A model generated the notes under the pieces. It was not told where the DNA came from. It saw nothing but the letters and a program-made list of their open reading frames with translations, and searched no databases. The position numbers and the translations under genes are program-made. A stretch of 64,000 nucleotides of DNA from Phoronis australis (lineage: Eukaryota > Phoronida > Phoronidae): the NCBI GenBank assembly GCA_002633005.1, contig NMRA01000102.1:197515-261514 (forward strand), in the 5' to 3' direction. Each line of letters opens with the position of its first letter. The first letter of the stretch is position 1. This document shows, piece after piece, positions 10,465 through 21,496 of the stretch.

Positions 10465-13400
10465 GTGATCGGTTTGTCAAGAGCTTATAGGCCCATATAT
10501 ACTGACTAAACTCCGGTATGAGCGGAGCATCGACGTAAACTGCGAAGTTAATTGAATCGTTCATACCGGCTTCGGTAATTAACGGACATCGAAGTAAACG
10601 GTATGACGCTGTTGTAATCGTAACGTAACGAGTGCAGCTAAGTTCTTGTACAATGTGACAGCTTGGTAACATTTACGTGTACTAATTGACATAAAAATTA
10701 TTTCTTATTCGATTGGTGGTTATTCGAGCAAAATGTAAGCAACTATTAGTGACGATCGAGTGACGACATTGCCCTTTAATTGTTGACGATAACAGTACAT
10801 GGACGGAAGTTGACTGCTCATGCTGCACCGAAGCGTCGACGATCCGCTGTTAAATCCACCTGTTTACTGCGAAGTTAACTGGCGCTGTTAACTTCGATCC
10901 AGGACCGAAGTTAACCGTTCATACTGACGGCAACTACCCAAAACATCGACGCGTCGACTTTAATGTGAAAGGGCTAAAGGCCCTTTCATACTAACATAGA
11001 CGCGTCGATGTTTTGGGGAGTTGCGGTCAGTATTAACGGTTAACTTCGGTCCTGAATTGAAGTTAACAACGGCAGTTAATTTCGCAGTAAACCGGTGCAT
11101 TTAACAGCGGAAAGCGTTGACGCTACGGTGCACCCTATGAACGGCCAACTTCGGTCCCATCGAAGTTAGCGCCATGAGGAGCCAATCTCATCGTCACCAA
11201 TTAAAGGGCAGTGTCATCGCTAATAGTTGCGGATATTTTACTCGAATAACAACCAATCGAATTTGAAATAACTTATGTCAGTTAGACCTTGCAAATGTTC
11301 CCAAGTGGTCACATTGAAAAAATCTTAGCATGCACGCGATGCATCAGCGCTACCTTGCGATTACTTCGATGACAACAGCGTAACCTACTGTTTACTTCGA
11401 TGTTCGTTAACTTACCGAAGCCGGTATGAACGATTCTGTTAACTTCTCAGTTTACGTCGACGCTCTGCTGAGTACGGAGTTAAGTCAGTATGCAAGCCAC
11501 TGCCTCCGAAGCTTCTTTTTACCGACGCTTCGGTCAGTGGGAACACTTGATTTCCTCTACCAAAGTTAACAGCGCTAGTTAACTCCGAAGTGAAAAGATG
11601 GATTTCACAGCAAAGCGTCGGCGCTTCTGTATAATGAGAACACTTAACCTCGATGCCATCGGAGTTATCGGCAGGTGTCACTGCATTCGTCAACAGCGGC
11701 GGTAACTGGTTAATATTTGATTATATTTTGTTCCAGTTTTGGCTGTATGAGCACTCTGATTCTATTTTCCATATGTTTGCTGGATTCTTTTCACTGTACT
11801 GTGATTACTTTCATCTTTCAAAATTATGGATAGGCGAAGTCGCCTGGTACACGTTCTAAATCTAGACCAACGCAATACCTGAGAAACTGAGGAAAATGGG
11901 TATCCAAAACTACCACTTTTCCAACTGTGTTATAGACGATGCAATAGCCCAAAATGTGCTCTGGAGACATAGCTCATAGATTGGAGGGCGAAACTAAGGA
12001 AAGCCAAAGGGAAAAAAATTCCAGGACACTTATTTTCTATGCAAGATTTAAAAATAGTCCAAAACGTTGTTTTCACTCTGCATGACAAAAAAGACCAAAA
12101 TTTATCAAGTTAGGACCTATAATTTATGACGCCAGGAGTGAAAATTTAACACTTCAGTATCGAAATTTAACAGGCCAGGACAGATAAATTAAGCACGCCA
12201 CGACCGAAAATTTATAACGCGGGAAAATTTTTATGCCAAGAGACCACGTGACCTTCCCTAAGCATTGTTCCCTCTAAGAGATAACGTCGGTATCTACGTG
12301 CATCAAAAGGCTAAGCATTCAACAATGTCTCGCCGACGAGTCATACTATCGTGACAATGATGTTGAATTTCTGTTGTCTCTTCCACGCTTTACAACAGAA
12401 ACCAATGTACACTTTGCCTTTTGGACACATTACACTTAACTACAGCTAAGTATTACAGAGACTCAGCTGATTGTCACTACATTGTAGGCAAACGCGACCC
12501 AGTCTCTCAATAACTTTTTTACACTCAGTTGGCTGGTTGCCAGGGCGGGGGGGGGGTTCGTGAGGTTCGATCGAACCCCTTCCCCCTCGAGAAAGGTCCA
12601 GCCCTAGCCAGTAACCGCTACGGAAAGGTTGCCCAAACAGAGAAAAACTCTTAAATGAAGTACATATCCCGAATCTGTAGAAAAAAACCCTCACCGACGT
12701 GTCCCGTAGTCGCTGGTCGACAAGGCGCGATGTTTACGCGTTCATTCGAGCAGATAGTATGAGCTGAGTCTCATAAAAATTGCCGTATTGGCGCTGATAC
12801 ATGTCCAGAGCATCAAAGAGTTAGTTACTGACAACGTTTAGAGAAGATAAATCCGAGGAAGATAAAATTTAGAAGCCTATCAACCTCGCGTGCATCTCAC
12901 CGTTTTAATGAGAAATGTTGTACTAAAAATGGAATTTACAACATCTAGATTGAGTTAACTGAACTTATTGACAGTTATGTATTGAAAACATTGCGTCGCC
13001 CACCTTAGGGGCGCTCTCGTAAAAGAGTACAGAGTCGATGCCAATTTTTGCCAAATATCATCATAAGGTCCACTGTTTTAGAAATTCGAACCACCCCTTG
13101 CGCAATCCTGACCACGGGCCTGCACTGGTGACATTTAGCGAGCTGACGAGGTATGACATGTGATGTATTTTGATTTAATAATAGATCACAAACTCGTTCT
13201 TCCCGGCGTCGTCCGCGACTTTTACTCTTTGAAAAGAAAACCTGTCAGTGTCAAGTCTCAAACAACTCACATGACACGACAAATGATGCGCTGAAAAATT
13301 CTTAATTTTAAGACGGAGAGAATCATGCAATATGAAAATAATAAATTTAAATTTAGACCTTGAGTTCATATTGCATGTTTGAGACAGCTCAACTCAGTTT

Positions 13401-15723
13401 TATCCTCCGAGTAGTCTAATCCCGTCGGACCGGCTAACACCACGAAAAAGTTATTGAGCGACTGGGTCCCGTTTGCGTCGAGAGAGTGGATGGTTACGTG
13501 GTCTTCTGGCATGAAAATTTTCGGTCCTGGCATTATAAATTTTCGGTCTTGACGTGTTAAATTTTGGTCCTGACGGGATAAATTGTAGGTCCTGGGGTGA
13601 TAAATTATGTTTTTGAGCTTTTTTCGTCCTGCAGAGATTTAAATTCCTGAATTGAAAATGTGTCCTGAAATGTTTTCCGCTTTGGCTTTCCATAATATGC
13701 ACACCCGAGCCAAAAGCCTACCCGAGACGATACCTCACAGACGGCGAAATACACACCCACGCCAAATGCCCACCGGAGGCCGATACATAGCTACAATTAT
13801 CTCAGTGCAGTTAATTGAATCAGCAGTGTTGACATGGCCATCGGAAAAAGCCTTTCGTTTTTTGCCAGCTAAACAGGACGGAATGTAGTTTTAATAAATA
13901 GAAAGAAACTTTCGTTAAAACGGCGGCGCCAGGCAGGCACCCTCACAAAGTCACCTGGCTGACAAAAGTCCCATCTGAGTATACCATGATTTTAAAATTC
14001 CTCATTTGACAAATGTTTCGGTTTAATATTTGTCTAACACTGGAAGTGGAGTACTGTATAACCGTTGTTTCTTCTTCAAGAGGCCCCTTCAAGATGGACC
14101 CCCTTCATAAGGGGAGCCCGGAAATTGCCATCTTTTTGTCCTCCTAATATGGAGTTGGTAAACAAGTATTAGGTGTCCATTACAATATTACTCACAGGCA
14201 GACATTACTGGAAACAAGATGGTGGTAAAGATTATCCACGTCCTCTGGAGGTTTGGAAGAACTTGCCGAAAACTATAGACGCCGCAATGTTGTGGACTCA
14301 GAGTGGCTTCACGTATTTCTTTAGCGGTCCTTACTACTACCGCTTCAACGACAGAACATTCGAAGTAAGTGTCTAATTTAGCTGAAATTAAATTTGAAAA
14401 TGTTTTTGTGATAGTGGCTCAATTTTACTCTGACTGTGATGGACACAAATATTACAGTACGGTTACACATATCTGTCTCTTCTCGGTGCTCACCAGTTTT
14501 TTAACCAAAAAAACAACACTATCCTAATTATCTCCCCTTAAACTGCAGTTTCTTTTCTCGGTGCTGGAAACGTGTAGCACATTTTCCAGTCTTGTGAGGA
14601 CTTATATGTGCTCGCGTGATTTTCTCAATTAAATTTGGACTCTGTTAGTAGCCGGGTACTTTTATATCAAAGTTACGGCAATACTTCTAGACGAAGAGGT
14701 GCAAGCAATACATTGCATATATTTGCAAAGGTCAAGCAGGGTAATTTTCAAATTATAGGCTTACATGACGCTGTATTTAGTAGTGTTAATGTGGAAGATT
14801 GTCTTTGGCCAAATGGGTGAACGTTACGCACGTAAATTACGTGCGAAAGTTAGTTCTTGTTTGAGGCGTAAAGTAATTATTAAGAGGCTTAAAATAATTA
14901 TTCGCGGCGTAACGTAATTACTTTACGCCTCTAAATAATTACTTTACGCCTCTAACACGACTTAACTTACGTGCACGTAACGTTAATTCTTGTTAGAGGC
15001 GTAAATTAATTTTTTGCGGCATATTACTTTACGCCTCTAACAAGAATTAAATTACGCATGTAATCTATGTGCGTAACGTTTACCAATTTGGCCAACGATA
15101 GAAGATTAATGGTCACGGCGCTCTAAACTTTAAAAACAAGTTATTCATTTCATATAGCACTCGCGGTTTAGTGGAATGGGATTATTTAGATGCTGCATAC
15201 ACAATGGATGAATTTTACACGACCAACTGTCAACGTCCTCGCCCGTTTTCCAGCAAACCAATGGTGGCGCCAAAATCTCTTTATTTCTAGATTCCGTACT
15301 TGTTTTTTTTTTACTTTCTACAATCGCATCATTGTCATTGTTGGTCGTATTTTTAGCACAGCTCATTGATAGTGTCGCTTCAAAAGAGTATTTTGTTTTC
15401 GCATCTGATGAAGTTAATGTTGCACCGGCGTGCATTTTCAGGTAGATAGAAATTATCCGAAGTTAACATCGCAGTGGTGGTTCGAGTGTGACAAGAGTGG
15501 AAAGATCGTGCAACCTCCGCGCACCGGCGCCTCGCGAGACCGCAACTTAGGAGAAATGGCGAACGTGCGCGGCAACCCGTGGGACCCTAAGGACAATGGC
15601 GACACATCGCCATCAACAACTGAAACTGAGTGCCCATGCAAAGGATCAAGGGCCGTTGGCCAACTGATATTGCTCATTTGTTCAATATGCTATTATTTTT
15701 TATGTAACACTAGTTCAATATAG
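10323..15723 (+). CDS. matrix metalloproteinase, 3' part of gene (last three exons)
   Basis: Exons 10323-10464, 14198-14364 and 15442-15723 join in frame (phases 1 and 0) with AG acceptors and GT donors. Together they encode the last two blades of a hemopexin propeller: AKRYWKFTN...KIYAMK, then GRHYWKQDGGKDYPRPLEVW...FTYFFSGPYYYRFN, then VDRNYPKLTSQWW followed by the Cys that in MMPs bonds to the first blade. After a Ser/Thr/Pro-rich stalk comes a hydrophobic stretch (GQLILLICSICYYFL) and only six more residues. This suits a membrane-type or GPI-anchored MMP. The signal peptide, propeptide, zinc catalytic domain and first two blades are not in the window and must lie upstream. Family role: pericellular proteolysis of matrix proteins. 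Confidence 0.85.
10489..11492. mobile_element. foldback element, about 1 kb palindrome
   Basis: Two arms of about 480 bp are inverted copies around a centre near 10978 (GGGCTAAAGGCCC). The ends match: ATACTGACTAAACTCCG at the left against CGGAGTTAAGTCAGTAT at the right. Within each arm the short motif CGAAGTTAAC and its complement recur many times, giving smaller nested hairpins. There is no coding capacity. The left end lies only about 25 bp after the 5' splice site of the MMP exon at 10323. The next 200 bp to the right (11500-11700) hold related CGAAG/GTTAAC motifs, perhaps a decayed second copy. Confidence 0.8.
11997..13700. mobile_element. DNA transposon-like element with about 200-bp inverted arms
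   Basis: The left arm (11997-12250) and right arm (13490-13700) are inverted copies beginning GGAAAGCCAAAG, both containing several variants of AAAATTTA and GGTCCTG. No transposase is visible. A second element (about 12520-13122) is nested inside. Open frames inside are shadows. Confidence 0.6.
12520..13122. mobile_element. nested element with CAGGCCCGT-type end
   Basis: The left side has GTTGCCAGGGCGGGGG and GGTTCGATCGAACCCC; the right side has AATTCGAACCACCCC and ends CACGGGCCTG. The same pair of end motifs bounds about 36303-37936, and single end motifs occur near 33330 and 4640. The superfamily is not identified. Confidence 0.5.
14198..14364 (+). CDS. MMP exon, last hemopexin blade
   Basis: The acceptor is ATTACTCACAG and the donor GAA/GTAAGT, which is a consensus. 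The exon has 167 nt, with entering phase 1 and leaving phase 0. The RHYWK...YPRPLEVWKNLP..IDAAM and FTYFF.GPYYYRFN pattern is diagnostic of MMP hemopexin repeats. Confidence 0.88.
14806..15103. mobile_element. palindromic MITE, copy 1
   Basis: Terminal inverted repeats TTGGCCAAATGGGTGAACG and their complement enclose arms made of repeated GAGGCGTAAAGTAATTA segments. The element is about 295 bp and lies in the last intron of the MMP gene. A second copy is at about 33944-34222. Confidence 0.8.
15442..15723 (+). CDS. MMP terminal exon: end of hemopexin domain, stalk and hydrophobic tail
   Basis: The acceptor is TGCATTTTCAG. Ninety-three codons and a TAG follow: YPKLTSQWWFEC closes the propeller, then come about 45 polar residues including SPSTTETE, then a hydrophobic segment of about 15 residues. 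The tail after it (CNTSSI) is too short for the usual MT-MMP cytoplasmic domain, favouring a GPI signal or a truncated membrane anchor. A possible AATAAA polyadenylation signal is at 16150-16155. Confidence 0.82.
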   Translation, partial: VDRNYPKLTSQWWFECDKSGKIVQPPRTGASRDRNLGEMANVRGNPWDPKDNGDTSPSTTETECPCKGSRAVGQLILLICSICYYFLCNTSSI

Positions 15724-16971
15724 ATTTTTCGTTTATGTGCATGGTGCACAAACGGAGTCAGTCGAAAGTCGAGTACGTGTTTCTGAACCTTCCAAATGCT
15801 AATATACTGTTCACCTTATAAGGAAGTCGTATCAAGGCGACCATCACACGCGACGTGGGTCTACAAATTCTATTGAACCAGGGGACCAAACGGTGTATTA
15901 TAGGGTGGTTTTTAGCTTAGTCACTTAAATGTTGACATTCCGAAGATGTGATGGAAAATTCAAGTCAGTCGTCAGGGATTTTTAACTAGTTTAATCCACG
16001 TGTATTGCAAGCATGTAGTGTAACGGCAAATCTCACGTGACTGTAAAAGAAATAATCAAACTTAGAGGAGTCGGTTTACATCACCTTAATTTTGCATGTA
16101 CTTGTCCTCTTTGAATGTAAGCAATACAGATTGTGTGGGACATTGAGCGAATAAAAGCCACATTTCCTGCGTACGCACTATAACCACATTACAAAGCAGA
16201 CGACTCAACTACAGGCACAGAACTATCATCATGATAGAAAGTGGTCTACGTCCCATAACAGATCATTAATTAAAACAGTATCCAAACCATTTTAATGATT
16301 TGGATAGCGTTTTGGGAAATTAAAATTTCAAAACTTGGATTGCTCCATATAAGTCGCAAGCGATCTCCTTTTGGGTAAACCAACTATCATGGCATAGTTT
16401 GATGGAGAACAGAAAATTAATCAACATGTTTCGTGAATTTCATGTTTGGGAAGGAAAGTATACCCCTTTGAAAGAATATTAAACTCTATTTTGATGATTT
16501 CAACCAATCCTGGCTCTGTCACTTGCTAATGATGTCGATCTTGAACGATAAAAGCAGAAATCAACAAAAACTCCTACTTTCTAAGTCACAGATTGGATAT
16601 TATAGATCTTGGTTGGTGGCCAGCTTTTGCCACCGCAGTTGTCGTATTATTCTCTAAAAGGCAGCGTAGGTCAGACGATTGCCCGTTCATCAGACCTTGA
16701 AAGCTTTCAAATTTTCCTTCAAACTTTTGAGGGTTGCCGGAGATTACAGAGCATCATTTTGTATCGGAGAATGGGTTGGAAGTCGTCTTTAATATCAGTT
16801 AATAAACGAATAGCATGGCACACTCAACTGCTTGTGTATTGGCAGCAACATTGTTCTCTGTGACAACTACCTGTTTTCCACCAAGATCCACAAAATTATA
16901 CGGGTGAAATTTTTCATTTTTCACATTAAAGCATTTGGTAAAAATATAGCGTCAACCAAGTAGACACTTAA
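15724..16971. other. MMP 3' flank with a dispersed repeat at about 16490-16760
   Basis: The segment from about 16490 (GATGATTTCAACCAATCC) to 16760 (TTTTGAGGGTTGCCGG) has diverged relatives at about 35255-35530 and 38150-38405. I see no gene. Confidence 0.45.
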
Positions 16972-17236
16972 AGGCGAAGGCAACCTTTTTTCATGTCACT
17001 TTTAGCAAAAATAAGGTCTGTTGATTATCCCAGACATATTTTTCCCTTAATTACAGCTTTTCGTAATTTAATTAATTTCTCGTCCTCTACTTCGGAAGTG
17101 ACGTTTTGGGAGGCAAGAATTTCGAGCCAATTTCTTTTCATACAGTCAGACTGTGAGATCTGTCAAGTCAGTCATTGTTCTACCTCGGATGTGATAAGTT
17201 CGGTCGTCCTTTGCTTTTGTTTACGAGTCAGTCATC

Positions 17237-18000
17237 ATGCCACGCTGTTGCTGCATACCAGGATGATTCATTATCGTCCACACGCGCTTTGGGTACCTTG
17301 CATCGCTTTCCAAAGGATGACACACTTCGCCGTACTTGGCTAGCTCGTTCGTGCGAAGAACGCAGCGCTACCCGCTCACGCAACATACAAAGCAGTGGCA
17401 AGCATTTTCAGCCGTCAGATTGCGACAGAGATATGTACGCTGAATTGATGAAGGTCCCTGCGAAACAACGCCTGAAGAAGGGTTCCATACCGTCGCTGCT
17501 GATTCCTGGCCGGGCAGTGCTCCGTTGCCACCCCCGAGAAGTGCGTTTTTGAAGCCAGAAGCCTCGTGAGCTGTGGCCACTATAAACAGTGACTGGAGGC
17601 ACTTCACCTACTGTCACTCATGCCTCCGAACGTACCACCTACTGTCACTCATGCCTCCGAACGTACCACCTACTGTCACTCATGCCTCCGAACGCACCAC
17701 CTACTGTCACTCATGCCTCTGAACCTACCACCTACTGTCACTCATGCCTCCGAACGCACCACCTACTGTCACTCATGCCTCCGAACGTACCCCATAGCGT
17801 GCAATTCCAGGAACTAGCAGTGATTCCCCGTGTGCTGTTGTCTCTAGCCCAGAACCTGTAAGCAGCCCTGCAGCGATATTGAGTAGTGGGAGTGAATACA
17901 GGCCCAGTTTGGCACCCAGTGAAAAGTACAGTTCGTCATCCAATGAACAGATAGCTGAGCCTAAGTTTATTGTGGACTTGTATTGGAGCTATTTAGAAGG
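17237..18000 (+). pseudogene. THAP transposase fragment, frameshifted
   Basis: ATG at 17237 starts MPRCCCIPG and then meets a stop. In another frame the THAP domain continues (HRFPKDDTLRRTW, then KHFQPSDCD, then KRLKKGSIPSLLIP, seen here with small changes). The zinc-binding Cys before the final His is lost. After a 31-bp minisatellite, a Ser-rich linker resumes (about 17847-18000; SSGSEYRPS, then EPKFIVDLYWSYL), as in THAP transposases. The rest of the transposase is absent, so this cannot be active. Confidence 0.7.
17601..17795. repeat. 31-bp minisatellite, about 6 copies
   Basis: The unit CCTCCGAACGTACCACCTAC plus 11 bases is repeated about six times with few substitutions. It sits inside the transposase remnant; because 31 is not a multiple of 3 it breaks the frame. 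Confidence 0.9.
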
Positions 18001-18119
18001 TGCCACGTGTGTGACGAGGGAGTCGCACGGCGGTACTTTGTAAGCAGTTTGGGTGTTCAAGTCACCTTTCACTGAGAGTGTGTCGCGGTACACTCGGGCA
18101 AGTGTGACAGTTCTTCCTC

Positions 18120-18436
18120 TGCACGTGAGACGATAATGAGTACATCTCGGTAGGCAGCAACAGCGTGGCATGTTGACTGACTCGTAAACAAAAGCAAACG
18201 GCCACCGAACTTATCACCACCGAGGTAGAACAATGACCGATTCGACTGCTCTCACAGTCAGACTGTATGAAAAGAAATTGGCGCGAAATTCTTGCCTCCC
18301 AAAACGTCACTTCTGGAGTAGACGACGAGTAATTAATTAAATTACGAAAAGCTGTAAATAAGTGAAAAATATGTCTGGGATAATCAACGAACCCTATTTT
18401 TGCTAAAAATGACATGAAAAAAGGTTGCCTTCGCCT
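18120..18436 (-). repeat. right terminal inverted repeat with second MPRCCC start
   Basis: The minus-strand sequence mirrors 16972-17270, including a start codon at 18171 for MPRCCCLPRC, after which similarity to the THAP coding region ends. Confidence 0.75.
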
Positions 18437-18440
18437 TTAA

Positions 18441-20923
18441 CCTGAAACAGTGATTCCAACTGTACGGCTAGTAGGCATTTCATAATAGTCTGAGCTGACA
18501 AACTATCATGACTACGCCACGTATTAACACTTTTGTACAAATCTTTGCCTCTATTATGGCAATGCAGGCTATCTGCATAGCAATACGAGTTTGTTCAGAT
18601 TACTTGAAAGAAATTTGAACGGACAGAAATGAATTGCCATTTCACGACGACAAAGACAAATCTCACAGTCATTGCAAGTTTTCAAAGAGCGTAACATTTA
18701 CAGCAATATGGCTTTGCACTACACAAGAAGCGCCAGCAAAAATATAACTTAAAAATTTAACGGTAGGCAGATCCAATAGGTTTGTCCTAACTTGAACTCA
18801 CATTTTTCATGGAGGTAAAATGCGTTGCCAGACTGACTATTTTTGAAATGTCAGGTACCCCTGAGGAAGAAAAATACATTGTATACCCAGCATTGACTGA
18901 TGTGTCCTCCTCTCTCAATGCCAACGTAAAGTGCAGTAGGACAAATTTGCCTGAATTACAATCTGTTCATAAAAATTATACGAGATAGTGACTAGTACAT
19001 CTGTACGTCGAAATAGGCCAGGTGCTTGAAACACACGGTGCATTGCGGGAAGAAAGCGATGTTACTTGTTACAAGTACATTGGACGACCCCTGTTGAAAT
19101 GTATATAGCTGAAGGCAAAACTGCTAACACGAAGACATTGCATATCTTAATGCTGCTAGTCATAACAATTGGCACACTAGGAATATCATTTTTCGTGCTA
19201 AACGAGATTAAGGGTCGAACATATGTTTCGCCCGAGATGGAGGATCTTTGTCCATTGAAAATGAAAATTTTCGGAGGAGTTGCGATGTCCAAAATTGAAC
19301 AGGCTCTCGTACCCGCTCTGATTGTGAAGCTTTGGATTTGCCTGTCCTACCTGACCTCAAACTAAATCCTGGGTTTTTAAGACCAGCCCAGTCCAAAGGG
19401 TCCAACCCGTACTTTGAAAATTGCAGATGTCTTCAAAACGGCTATTAATAAAAAGCGAGCACCTCTGAAGAGTAGAATCGGCCGTACAACGTAAAATGAT
19501 ACCGTTATAATCTTTTTTTATTCATCAATTCACAATGCAATGGTAAACAAAAATGCAGTAGTAAACAGTCTATATACACATGAAAACAATCATCAACAAA
19601 AAGCTGCTATAGACCCCAGGACGTTCTATCCAAGAAGCAAACTTTTGATTTAGACTTCCTCACTCATTGAAAATTGGTCTCAATTTGTTCAACAAGAATA
19701 ATTGCACTGATGACAAGCACCATCCGTTGAAAAGAAACAAGATCAGATTCCGTGTGCAAGACTACATTGGCTTCTCATTCTCAGGTACTTTATGTCTTAA
19801 ACCAACCTTACCTCAGTGACCCAATGAGCCACTGTAATCGCACTTGAAAATAACTGGGGTATGAGGATTCAAAAAGACAAATCAGTTTGAATTAAGGAGG
19901 AGACTAGGTGTTTTCAAGAGTTTAAAGTTTCAGTGTTAATTCCTAACATAACACTTTTTGTTTACACAAAATATACTATTGCATTCCAGTACATAGATAG
20001 CAATATAAATGCACATTGGTTTTCCAACGAACATATTGTGTTATGAATTATGAAGTTGAGTAATCCACTTCCAACTGAATAGTGTTATATGCCACGATAC
20101 AATCATGATTTCAAGGTACAACTGAGCAGTGTTACATGCTATGATACAATTATGATGCCAGGGTCCAACTGAACAAAATATTCTCCACTGTAAACTATAT
20201 TCTAGATTATTGCACACAAGCAAAACAAACAACTAAACATAAAGTCACAAATACAAAATTTTGGGCGTTTTATTAACCCAAAGGAACAAAACCATACCCA
20301 TCAACCTTTTTAAAACAGAAAGACAATGTAATAACATTTACATGTTAACTGATTACAGAAATTAACCTTTAAAATGGCTGTTGACATGATATTGACATAC
20401 AAACAAAAAATCTTCACTGAATTGTTTTCATTATGATAACCATATCCATTGTTTAGAATATGTTAATAAGATGCACTAATCAGCTGAGTTATGTTTATTG
20501 TTCATTGGTTATGGAGAAAGGGAAGCAGCCAATCACACGTCAACCTGAGGTATTCCCACAGAACAGGATGACTTTCATGACCAGCCAATTTCCTGTGAAG
20601 GGGACTCTTTCTTGACAATATTCCTCACCAAAGTGTGGCTTTTAGAACATAATTTCCAGCAAAACGGTGTGCTCTAGGAGTTTGAAACTCTACAAAAGCT
20701 TCAATCCCTTTTTCAAAATTACACAAATCTACAGAAGAGTTTTTCATGTTAACTATAATTCTAAAACTTTTCTTGCAAAAATGTACTCATTTTAGACAAC
20801 ATGGCATCTCTTCTTGTATTATTTCAGGCCAAATGGGCAAAAAAATCAGTTGTGCAAGAATCGTTTTGAAAGGTTAATGTTCATGGAATTAACCTCAACA
20901 AAAGGGTGTTGTTTCTGGAACAG
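18441..20923. other. no firm gene; one possible membrane-anchor open frame
   Basis: On the plus strand an ATG at about 19099 opens a frame to 19365 whose start is MYIAEGKTANTKTLHILMLL, with a hydrophobic stretch of about 21 residues near its N terminus, as in a type II anchor. I do not recognise it, and it may be chance or a first exon. The rest is A/T-rich, without visible structure. Confidence 0.3.
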
Positions 20924-21243
20924 ACCTACGAAAGGGTGACCTAACCTAACAAAGGGTAACCTGACCTAAGAAAGGGTGACCTGACCTAAGAAAGGGTGAC
21001 CTGACCTAAGAAAGGGTGACCTGACCTAAGCAAGCATGACCTGATCTAAGAAAGGGTGACCTGGCCTAAGAAAGGGTGACCTGACCTAAGAAAGGGTGAC
21101 CTGACCTAAGAAAGGGTGACCTGATCTAAGAAAGGGTGACATGACCTAAGAGAGGGTGACCTGGCCTAAGAAAAGGTGACCTGGCCTAAGAAAGGGTGAC
21201 CTGGCCTAAGAAAGGGTGACCTGACCTAAGAAATGGTGACTTT
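20924..21243. repeat. 20-bp minisatellite, about 16 copies
   Basis: The unit AAGAAAGGGTGACCTGACCT is repeated with few substitutions. Confidence 0.95.
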
Positions 21244-21496
21244 TTCATTGAATCTCTCTACAAAATGGATCTCTTTTTTCTAAACAACACGTGGGCACAG
21301 CACCATGCATCAGAAAACTCCATGACTGAAAAATATCAAGAAATGCTTTGTACAAACAAATGCAAGTTTGCGATAAACATAACAAACTACGATAATGAGA
21401 GCAAAGTACATTGTTGCAATGCACCCACAATTGCACCACAAACAGTATGCTTCTAAGGGTTTGTAAGCAATTAGCATCATATAATGTATAAAATAA

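Larger units (their letters stand above)
16972..18436 (+). mobile_element. Kolobok-like DNA transposon derivative (TTAA target, THAP remnant)
   Basis: The element is flanked by TTAA at 16968-16971 and 18437-18440. It has terminal inverted repeats starting AGGCGAAGGCAACC that stay about 85-90% similar over roughly 300 bp. Inside lies a decayed THAP-domain transposase start and linker, but no catalytic core. TTAA target duplication together with a THAP domain is characteristic of the Kolobok superfamily. Both arms contain the transposase promoter side and first codons (MPRCCC), so the right arm seems to be an inverted duplication of the left end. Confidence 0.75.

Noticed and set aside
17589-17861. 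Repetitive Thr/His/Cys-rich open frames
   Set aside because: They are frames through the 31-bp minisatellite.
16993-18415. Matching 116- and 117-residue open frames on opposite strands
   Set aside because: They translate the terminal inverted repeats of the Kolobok-like element and have no protein-family features.
20924-21243. CRISPR array
   Set aside because: Direct tandem repeats without unique spacers in animal DNA; this and the other arrays are minisatellites.
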